DNA of 28,434 nt. Source: Zygnema cylindricum. Lineage: Eukaryota > Streptophyta > Zygnematophyceae > Zygnematales > Zygnemataceae. Numbering within the stretch: position 1 is the stretch's first letter; each line of letters opens with the position of its first letter. This document shows positions 1-10,100 of this stretch, one piece after another. Under the pieces are notes generated by a model that saw nothing but the letters and a program-made list of their open reading frames with translations, had not been told where the DNA came from and did no database searches. The stretch is taken from the NCBI GenBank assembly GCA_037447655.1, contig JBBHKE010001939.1:1-28434 (forward strand), read 5' to 3'. The position numbers and the translations under genes were made by a program.

Positions 1-1110
1 GATTCAAAATCATTTCTTCATAGAACCACGTTTGCCAAAAGGTACATTTTCGTGTTAATTGGTGAGGAAAATCCGAAAATTTGACAGTTTTTTTCATCCA
101 CTGACGTAATAAATGACGCCACCACAGATCACACATTATTTGTACATTCGACATGCACATCTCTCCCTATTGTTAACTATACAATGCTGTAATTGCTGTT
201 TCCACAAGTAACCTTGGCTAGGTGGTCACTCCCAATTGCTACGTGGCATCCCCAGCAAAATTTGTACGAAAATTGTACACTTTATATTGCTTCATGCGAG
301 GCGTCCACCTGAGCCCGTCAAAAAATTAAGTCCGTACCGACGGCCGCCGACACCCTCGCTGGCAAACGGCGTCGAAATGCTGCCGCTAACAGGAGGTAGC
401 AGATTGTTTCGGCAAGGTCCGCCACGTGGTATCGCAATGATATCAAACTTTACAACGTCGTTCAAAAAGTACGCAGCGTACAAAAACGTCAGCAATTCAA
501 ATCCTTCATCAGGGCTGTTCGAACAAATCGGAACCGATACTCCCCGTAGATCTACAGTAGCTCAAGCCCTTAAAGGTTCAATTGGTGCTAAATTCACTCC
601 AAACATTCTTCCGGTACAGTCAAACTAAAAACCAGATATTCCGGATATTCTTCCGGTACAGTATCTAAAATTGAAGCAAAAGGGATGCCGTGGATCGGAA
701 CCGTCGATGACATTCATTGGACGTACACTTTTTTGTCGTTTCACTTTTTTGAAAACATTTCATCCGTTGCTAAAAAACTTTACCTCCCACCCCTTGGCGG
801 TGGCGTCTCCTCACGCGTTGTCAGAGTGGTGTTAACGGCCGTCAGTTTGGAGAACAGAAATTGACGGCTCTAGTTGGGCGCTTATCTAGTTCAGTATGCT
901 GTTAGGTGAACTCAAAACTCAAAAGTGTGTATGGATTTATTTGTGGTGTCCATCTGGCATTTTGAGGTGTGCATCTAGCAAGTCTCTTCCACAAAACAGC
1001 GACTTTTCCATTACATTGTTCTATTCAAGTGATTGTCTATTTTCTCTCAAAGCCGTGAATTTGCAGTCAGGAGACCTTAAAATTCCATTCCCCTGCTGCC
1101 ACGTGGCAGT
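1..1110. other. Upstream region of the helicase gene, no confident gene
   Basis: No convincing gene is visible. A 130-codon open frame at 236-628 (+) covers a locally GC-richer stretch and is rich in Ser, Pro and Arg. It has no motif I recognise, and part of it is also open on the minus strand (292-495), so I do not call it coding. A short direct repeat (ATTCTTCCGGTACAGT) occurs near 605-620 and 648-662. CACGTGG-type G-box cores occur at about 423 and 1100. The stretch just before 1111 probably holds the helicase promoter or 5' leader. Confidence 0.5.
1096..1109. promoter_or_regulatory. Perfect 14-base G-box palindrome
   Basis: CTGCCACGTGGCAG is a perfect palindrome around a CACGTG core and ends one base before the candidate helicase start codon at 1111. 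G-boxes bind bZIP and bHLH factors in plants. Its position suggests either a promoter element, in which case the transcript and the real start lie further downstream, or a 5'-leader element. Confidence 0.4.
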
Positions 1111-4100
1111 ATGTTGGGCCATCTGTCGCCCTGTGTAGGCTGCTTAACTGGCAGGAAAGTCAGCTGCACATTTTTGTCTTATTCTCCAGAATTCTCTTTA
1201 GTAGGGCTCAACCACGGAGACATCTTTAGAGGAAGGGGAGCGTATCGCGACTCTTTTTGTGCGTTACGAAGTGACACATGGCAACGGATTGGATACACGT
1301 GGCTGACATCTTCTAGAAGTCGAGCTCAATTTTTGAGGAATTCCAGGGTAAGGTTTTTGAAGAAGAACGGTTTATGCTTTTTTAAGGTTTAGGGTTTTGC
1401 ATATCTGTCGGGAGAGCAAGGAAGAGTTAGGGTTTATTGCATAGCTTTAAGCATAGAAATAGAAATAAAGTGGTCTTATATTGCGCTGTATTATGCGCAC
1501 AAAAGGAGTAAAATATGTGTAGTACGCTAAGGCTCTTAGGGCACTACGCCTATTTACTCCATTACTGCGTGTAATACTGTAGTTAATACTGTAGTTTTGC
1601 TCTATGGTTCTAAGGTGCGAAAAGATACGGAACACTAAACGTGGTTACTCCATGTTTACATGTATTTAACCATTCACTAGGCGTATAGTACTTGGTAATC
1701 GCTTATAATGTTTCCTTACTTTTTCACACATCAAATGTTTGCTTTGCTCTTCAGTTCTACTATTACAATCGTCAATGTTTAGGCGTTTTTTTTTCTGTAA
1801 ATAAGGAGAACATTTCTCCTAGAATGACGTTATAGGTTTTTAACTTCAAATTAGGGCTGGCTTTTTGTACTGAATTATGGGGTTTTAGTTTAGATAATTA
1901 TGGTACAATAATTCTTACTTCACCATCAAAATTCAAATCTTTATGTAATTTTTTTGATAGTGTACAATTGATTTTTTCCTTCGAAAAAAAAAATCAATTG
2001 TTGCAACGTTTTCAGAATTAGGTTTTTGATTTGAAAATTGCATTCAGAACAATTTGTGCACTGAAGTAAAGTTGTCCAGAGTAAGGAGAAGCAGTTTTTG
2101 TTGTTTTTGTAATTGGTTTGGATTTGTCTAAACTTAACGAATGTGTCTAGTTTGATCTAATCTGGTGAAATTTAGTTAATTTTAGTTAATTTAGTCTACT
2201 TTAAAAGTAATGTGGGACCCACGAGGTATTACATATAGGAAAAAGGCAGAGTGTGGTGGTACGGCTTTTCTCCTCGTATCATTTTGCCATAGCCAACACT
2301 GTTTATGTGGAGGTGTTAAAAGAGACTACATTTTGATTACATTCTGTAAAGGAAAAAGCTGAGGAAGAAAAAATCAAGAAACAAGGTACTTGTTATGTTT
2401 TGATCAACTACACTGTCTATCACTGTTAAAGTTAGTGAATTTTTATACTCTAAATTATGTTTTACCACATGGCGCATGATGAGCCACTTAACTAAATAGT
2501 GTTGTTACTATTTTTTGTTTTTGGGTTTAAAGAAACACTCGCTCGGGTTAGAATGAGCAACTCTAATAGCGATGGGCAGTGTATCATTCGATCAAAGTGT
2601 AACTTTTGCTAAACTATTGTTTGAAAGATCAAAGTGAAATGAAAGATGGCATTAGTTCAATCAAACGATTGAACTAATGCAATTGTACAAAGATACAGTT
2701 TACGTATACCTTTAGTAGCATACAAAAAAACTATCATAACGGGTTCACCGTTTCTTTATTTTGGTCCGCAAATGGACAAAAACGTAAAATTGCTTGGAAT
2801 TTTTGCCATTTTTCACGAATGGGGAATGGGCGAATGTTCGCCTAACGTTTGAAATTCCCGGAAGGTGACTATGCTTTTAAGTATTGTGATACGAACAAGT
2901 TTTCATTTTTTTTTTGTTTTATGGTTTAAATTTTGCAGTTTCTAATAATTGTAAATAGCTAACTTATGTTGCATTCGTTTTTAACAACCAATACTAAAGA
3001 TTTTCGGACCTTTGTAAATAATATTTAATTATACCCCTATTATTCTGTTTTTTCTGGTATAATACACGTATAATATGTTGTAACCACATATAGCGTTTCC
3101 ATACCTTTCCGTCAAAACTATGGTCTTGAGTCCAGGCAAAGGGAGGTTTTTCTGTCTAATTTGAGGTCAGGGTTCTGCAGGCTGATTTCAGGGTTCAGAG
3201 AAACGTAATAATCCGAAATTCCTCCACAGGCCGAGGCACAGGGAGGGTTCAGAGAGGAGCTGGGGCACAGGGCTCCAAGAGAATCCAACAGGAAGTATCT
3301 GTAGGGCAGGGTTCAGGGCCTAAGAGAGGAGAATTCAAAGGAACTCAAAGGGGAAGGAACTCAGAAAATGGTGGAAGATATCAGAGCACTAGAAGAACAG
3401 ATGGGGGGAGAGGGAGTGGAGGGCGTTTTACGAAAATCGAAGGTCCTTCGAGGGAGTTTGACGTAGGTTCAGATGTATCGGACTCAGATTCAGAAGGAGG
3501 TTCAGAATGGAGTTTAGGGCCTGTAAATACAACGGATTTGCCTGCGGGAATGAGTACTATGAAGGATCCAGAGACAGGAGAGGTAGTGTTTGTGTGGGGT
3601 CCAGACGAGGGAGCTCCGTGGATAACCCCTTCTGCGGAAGACCTTAAGTTTGAGGAGATAGAGATAATAGGGTCGGGAGACATGAGTGATGAAGAACTGT
3701 GGGAGAAGATGGAGGGAGACAAGCTACTACCTTCGGGAGGCTATAGTGCGAAAGGACAAAGGATTTCGGGAGAAGGAGGTGAGGATGCGGATGAGGATGA
3801 CGACGACTTTTTAAAGGAAATGGCGGGGATGGAGGATGGGGAGTTGCAGAAACTTTTGGCAGATTTGGGGGAAGGATATGAGAGTGAGGAAGAGGATGAT
3901 AGCGAAGAAGAGGGAGTGGAGTTGGCGCGAAAGGAGAGGGGGAATGGGGGAAGAGTGCTCATTGGAGGAGGAGAGACAACTGTAGATCACAGTAGTAGTG
4001 CAGGTATGGAGAGGAGGAATGCAACTGGTGCTTTATCTTCTTCTCCAGTTTCTACTTCTTCTCCTTCTCCCCCTTCCCCTTCGTCTCCTTCTCCCCTTTC

Positions 4101-7100
4101 CCCTTCGTCTCCTTCTCCCCCTTCCCCTTCGTCTCCTTCTCCTCCCTCTACACCTTTTGAGACAAGCCTGTTGGATAGAGAAGCAACAGTTTCAAAAGGA
4201 GGGAGGGAAGGAAAGAAAGAGAGGAAAGAGGAGGGAGAGAGGATCAGGGAGAATTATAACAGCAGCACTAGCAGTGGAGTGTTGGACGAAGGGGGAAGTG
4301 TTTCGAAGGAAGAGGAGGAAGAGGAACCAGCGTGGAAAAGGAGAAGTAGAGAAAGGGAGGCAGAATCCCCCATCGTCGCCCAGAAGAATCCTCTTGTTGC
4401 AGATAACGCTTCTGTTAGAGATAGGCAAAGGAGAGGAGAATGGGAAGAGGAGAGAGGTTTTTCAGTCGGCTCTGTTCCTGTCTTTGAGGGGATCATTGAC
4501 CTTGATGATGAAGAGGAAGTAAGTGGGAGGAATGAAAAGGCCCAAAAATCAGGAAGGGAGGGAGGAGTGTCAGGGAAGGAGTTTTTAGAATCTTTGCGAA
4601 GGAAGGCGTTAGGCTTAGAGAAAATGTCAGAAGATGGAGAGAGAGGAGAGACTGAGAGAAAAAATGGGGAAAGGACCACCGAAGTTTCGTCAAGAAAAGA
4701 GGATTTGGATGTTTCATCTCAATCGTCGAAGAAAGGGGAATACAACATCGGAAGGGATGAGACAAGAGAAGGGGGAGAGAGGGAGAGAGATCCTTCGAGG
4801 AAGGCAAAAGTAGCCATGATTCATGAAGAAAGATCCAATTTTGATGCAAGTTTAGTTGATGAATTTTTGAGTGTAAAAACATTTCGCCAAATTGGGGCAA
4901 ATGAGGTGGCCATTAATGCACTATCCTCAATGGGCATTGCTCGACCTTCACACATTCAGGCACGTTTACTCGGTTCCTGTTAAAATCCTTCTAAAGTTTG
5001 TTAGAACCTTTTTAAACTTGGTAAAAACACTTCGAAACTTTTTTAAAACTCTTTGAAACTTTGTTGAAACGCTTTCAAATGAGCCGTGATCTAACCTGCT
5101 CCGTTTGAGTCATTTCTTTGATCTTTAATCTAAGTTCTTCGAATCATTTGCGCAAGCATTTGTCGAATTTTGGGCATACATTATCGAACATCAAAAGCTG
5201 AATGTTTCTTAAATGCTTAAGTATCTGCATAAGAAAATTAATTGCTTTTACTTAGTTCGTGATCTTGCTACTCGTCAAGTGTCCAACTATGAGTAATGCT
5301 GCAAAGGCTTCTGTTTCTTGCTTTACTTGACATCCCGTCTTTATTATAAAGTATGTACTTGTTAACTTAAGGACTTTATTCTAAAGCATTCTCTTGTTTA
5401 ATCCGTCTGGTTTTCCAAAAACTGCTTCATCAAAGTGACTGTAAGTGACTCTATACAGATAAAATTACTTGATTAAGGTCGGTCATTTCAGAAGTGTTAA
5501 ACTATTGAAATTGAATGACTCTATCCAGAGTTGCCAAGTGTGTAATCAGAATGACTTGTGCCCAAAAAATTCAACTCTTTAATCACAGTAAATTTGGGAT
5601 GTTCTTAAATCACAGTAATTTGGGATATTGCTTTATCACAGCAACTTTGGAATGTGGGTTTATGCATAATCAGAATGACTTGTCTCCAAAAATATTCGAC
5701 TGTTTAATCAGAGTAAATTTGGGATATGGTTTTATGCAGGCAATGTCATACAAGCCTGTCTTGAATGCAAGAGATTGCCTTATTGCAGATCAAACTGGAA
5801 CAGGGAAAACACTTGCCTATTTATCTCCCATTATGCAACGTTTGAAGGAGGAGGAAACAGACGGAGGAGGAAGAGCCCAGCCTTATCTCCCTCTTGCCCT
5901 TATTCTCGTACCTACAGCTGAACTTGCGGCACAGGTTTTTCTATGGAGCCCTTCAGTTATAAGTTGTGTGATGTGCTACATGTGACGGTTGGCGGGTGGG
6001 TGGTTTTGGACATGTGAATCGTGACATGTGACACATGACATGTGAATCTCAAGATGTGACATTTGACATGTGACACGACAATTAAATTGTGATGTGTGAC
6101 AATTGAGTCTTGACATGTACTTCTTGTTTGTTTAACACAAAAATGATTTGGTTAATCGTGGGCCCTTTTGATGTTGGAGTCTGTCAATCGCAGCATTACA
6201 AATGAAGAGGTTTGTTTATTTGTGAGGGGCTGTCATGTCCTAGAAGAGGCTTTTGTATGTAAGTGAGAGCTACGACCCAGTTTTCTCTAGTTGACGCCAT
6301 TAATAAACCATCAATTTTAAAAGTAGCGATTAAAAATAGCAATCCCATTATAGAAATGTGAGCCGAATCTAAAAAGTAGTTGGTGTAATTGAGGTGTAAA
6401 GACTGAAAAAAGACTGAACCATAAGATTTGAACAGACATAATCATGATGTTTCAATTCGTGAGCCTCGGGGATTGAAAACAAAATATAAACATAAAACGA
6501 AAAACTTAGCATCAACTGATGATATGTTTTTTTTTTTTTCACGTGAAATAGGTTCTTCGGGTATGTCGCCAGCTGTCAGATGGAGGCCTTCGATTGAGAT
6601 CTCAGGCTGTGACAGGTGGTCACACGTGGCGAACCCAGGTGGAAGGATTGGCAAATGGGACAGAGATTGTTGTGGCGACACCTGGCAGGCTGTTGCAACA
6701 TGTAGAGGCTGGTTCTGTAAAACTCAGTTCCGTAAAAAGGTGAGAGGATCTATTTGTCTTGGCATAAATAGAATGTACTACCACTGTAAAGCGAAATCAT
6801 AACTCGTTGAAACCTGAAACAAAGAGACACCCGAGAAAACTTGGACAAAAGCTGGAAAACAGCCTCAAGAAAACAAACCTGAAAGCAACTCTGATATTCT
6901 TGAAGAAAATTTTCAGAAAATAACTTGTACAGATCCCTTATGGTAACTCCTCAAAGGCTATGACTCGTCCTAAATCTGTTAAAACTCTCAAAAAAATAGA
7001 AACACTTAAGTACTGAATAGTATGCTTCTTTTTACCCACTTCTTATGTGCATGTAGTAGTAGTGTTACAGGCTACCATTTATCCTGAACCTCTTAAAAAT

Positions 7101-10100
7101 TGCAAAACCTTATAAATACTTCAGTCGTTAAATATATGCCTCCTGGTCCTATTTGCAGTGATCCTATTTGCAGTGTGGTTGTTACAGTCTACCATTCATC
7201 TAATTTCTTAAAACTTTTTAAACAAAATCACTAAATAGTATGCCTACTTTCTACCCAGTTCCTATTTGTAGTGTAGTCATAGACGAAGCCAATATCCTTT
7301 TCGATGGTGAAGGATTCGCTGAAGCTCTCCAACCAATAAGCTTAAATCTTTATAAACACTTAAATAACTAAATAATATGCCTTCTTTCTCCAACTTCCTA
7401 TTTACAGTTTAGTTGTGTTACAGGCTACACTTGTCCTAAATCTCTGAAAACCTTTGAAACATTATTAACACTTAAATAACAAACTAGTTTCTTTTGTTTT
7501 TATCGTTTCCTATTTGCAGTGTAGTAGTAGACGAAGCCGATATCCTTTTTGATGATGAAGGATTCGCCGAAGCCCTCCAACCAATAAGATCTGGAGTGCC
7601 AGCTGGCAAAACACAATTCATCCACGTCAGTGCCACGCTTCCTGTGGAAGTACACGATGCTTTGTTGTCAATTTATCCGGGAGCCATAAGTCTCATAGGA
7701 CCTTCTCTCCATAAAACAGCAGCTGGACTTCAAGAGGTGGGATCTTTATACCTGTTTCAGTTCGATTTAGTGTGGCAAACTAAAATTATAATATCACATA
7801 CATAATATAATGTCAACATAAATTAATTGACTTCAATTTACTTAATTTATCTAACATATTCTTTACATAATCATGTTTTACTTGCATTTTAAGAGTGTTT
7901 TTGTTTCGTTTTCATTTTTGTTTTTCAAATGTGAGGATATTATGCGAGGAAAGTTGGTGAGGATTTTTCTGTGAGGGCGAGGGGTTTTTGTGAGGGATTT
8001 TCTTTGTTTTTTTTTTTTTTTGCTTAACACTGTTTTGCCTCATTTCCATCTTTTTTCTCTCTCTCTTGTTCTCCTTCTCTTGTCTTTCTTTAGTTTTCCT
8101 TTAGTTTTCCTTGCCTTCCCCTTCGTTTTGCGTCTTCTCCTCTCTTCTCTCTCTGTCGCTGACTCACACTTGTGTGAGACAGATAACGCTTAGGTTTCAA
8201 CAATATTGGGTATATTAGGCTTATCTTTCTCTCTCTTTACCTCCCTTACCCTCTTACCTCCCTTACCCTCTTACCTCACTTTCCCTCTCTTTCCCTCTCT
8301 TTTTCACTTATTCCCCTATCTTGACTTCTTTTTCCTGTCTCTTTCCCTCTCTGCCTCTTTGTTTATCATCTTCGATTCTCTTTCTTGCCCCCTTTTCCTT
8401 CTTCTTTCTCCCTCCCTCTCTTTATTCCTCTTTTTCTCTTCTCTTTCTTCACTTTTTATACAATGTTAATCACTTGCTGTACAATTTTTGTCCATTTTTT
8501 CTACGCTTTTGTCACTTCTTATACCATTTTCGTTTTTAAGACAATATTCCTCACTTTTTATACAATTTTTGTCCACTTTTTTTTTGCACCAAATGTCCTT
8601 TATGTCTGTTGCCTTTGCAGGCCTGTTCCTTTTCCTCTTTTTTTTTTTTTTCAAAAATCCGAGCTCATTTTCCAGATGGTTTTTTTTTTTTTCCAATCAG
8701 TTATTGCTTTTCATTCGCCATTTCCTTTTATTTTGCATGAATTGGTGGACTATAGTGTGCATTCAATAGTCATTCTTGTTTAATTTCTTGTTTTTGTTTT
8801 TGTTTTTGTTTTTGTTGGTGTTTGTGTTTTCTCTTTTGTCATTTCCTTCTTTTTTTTTACAGGCGTTGGTAGACTGTAGTGTTCATTTGCAAATTGTTTT
8901 ATCAATTTTCAAAAGTTGTTCTTGTTTTTTTTGGCATTTTTTTTTTTTACAGGTTTTGGTACACCATAATGTTCATCCTCTAGAAGTTTTTTCAATTTTT
9001 AATTATCATTTTTTGTTTTTATTTTGTTATTTCTTTATTTTTTTACAGATTTTGGTAGACTGTAGTGGAGGGGAAAGGTCTCCAGAAGTCGCTTTTGAAC
9101 GGAAAAAAGAGGCGTTGTTAAAAATTGTGACCCAGAAACCAGCCTCCAAGGCCATTGTTTTCTGTAATAAGGTAAGAAAAACCCTCAAAATTCCTGAAAA
9201 ACCCCCTTAATTCCTTCAAAGCACGTAAAAACCCTAGAATTGAAAGATTTGTCCTCATCAATTTGAAGTTGAGTTGGTCTGAAATACTTTACTAAAGGAA
9301 AATGATTTTTTATAGTTATTTCTCCTTTTTTCCCCCTTCACATTGGCGCTGAAGTTCTGGTTAGAGTAGCTATTTTGTTGTTCTTTGGTTCCTTAGTTGG
9401 GCAGTTATTTAGTTAAGTAGTTGGTTAATTTGTTAGTTTGTTTTCTTGTTTACTCAAGGTTGTCCTCTGTCCTCTCTCCTCTCTCTTCTTTTGTTCTCTT
9501 CCCTCCGCTTGTCCTCCATCCCTCCTCCCTTCTCCCTCATCAGTCCCCAAGGGTTTTGCTGTTTTTGGGAGTTATCTTCTCCCTGGCCCACTCCTTCATC
9601 AATTTTTTAAGAAGGATTTATAGTGTTTCTTAGAGTGTTCTCCTCCCTCCCCTCTCCCCCATCAATCCTCAAGGATATATGTTGTTTTTGATAGTGTTCT
9701 CCTCCCTCCCCTCTCCCCCATCAATCCTCAAGAAAAAATGTTGTTTTTTATAGTGTTCTCCTCCCTCTCCCTCTCCCTCTCCCTCATCAATCCTGTTGTT
9801 TTTGGGAGTGTCTCCCAGATTGAAACATGTCGAAAAGTTGAAAATGCTTTACAACGATTGGACCGACAAGGAAAGTCCTTTGAGGTCCTTCCTTACCATG
9901 GAGCTCTCACTCAAGATGCTCGACAAGCCTCCATGACTCGTTTCTTAAAGCAACAACCTTCAAAAAGGCTCATTCTTGTTTGTACGGACAGGTGAGACTG
10001 GGACTCCTTTGCTTTTATACTTCTTTCCTTTCGTACTTTTTCCGCTTTACTCTTCTTTCGCTTTGTACTTTTTTGGATTTGTACCTCGTTCGTCTTATAT

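Larger units (their letters stand above)
1348..3180 (+). other. Helicase intron 1 (tentative)
   Basis: The donor is AGG|GTAAGG at 1348 and the acceptor CTGCAG ends at 3180, both in phase 0. The pyrimidine tract before the acceptor is poor, so the junction is uncertain. The intron is AT-rich. It holds a TA-flanked MITE (2411-2581), a perfect hairpin (2649-2680), a 13-base-stem A/T hairpin (about 1964-2000) and an imperfect stem bounded by GGAGTAAA and TTTACTCC near 1505-1560. I see no other gene in it. Confidence 0.4.
4960..5739 (+). other. Helicase intron 2, GC-AG type
   Basis: The Q motif HIQA must continue into AMSYKPV of the next exon. That fixes the junction as CAG|GCACGT at the donor and ATGCAG|GCA at the acceptor, giving a non-canonical GC donor. 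The nearest GT (4964) would break both the frame and the motif. The intron contains a 21-base tandem repeat at its 5' end and a duplicated acceptor-proximal block at its 3' end. Confidence 0.75.

Noticed and set aside
236-628. 130-codon open frame upstream of the helicase
   Set aside because: It has no recognised motif, a partly overlapping minus-strand frame, and no splice or downstream continuation; it is kept only as a note on the upstream region.
896-1138. Open frame before the proposed first exon
   Set aside because: It is in a different frame from exon 2, has no suitable donor, and its composition resembles noncoding DNA.
3381-4900. Several Ser/Leu-rich minus-strand open frames and one plus-strand Leu-rich frame
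   Set aside because: They are shadows of the acidic, purine-rich coding strand of helicase exon 2.
4964-4965. GT at 4964 as the intron 2 donor
   Set aside because: Using it would leave one extra base after the Ala codon and destroy the join to MSYKPV, while the GC donor keeps frame and motif.
7990-8783. Phe/Leu/Ser-rich open frames
   Set aside because: They arise from the pyrimidine tract in intron 5; no start context or domain supports them.
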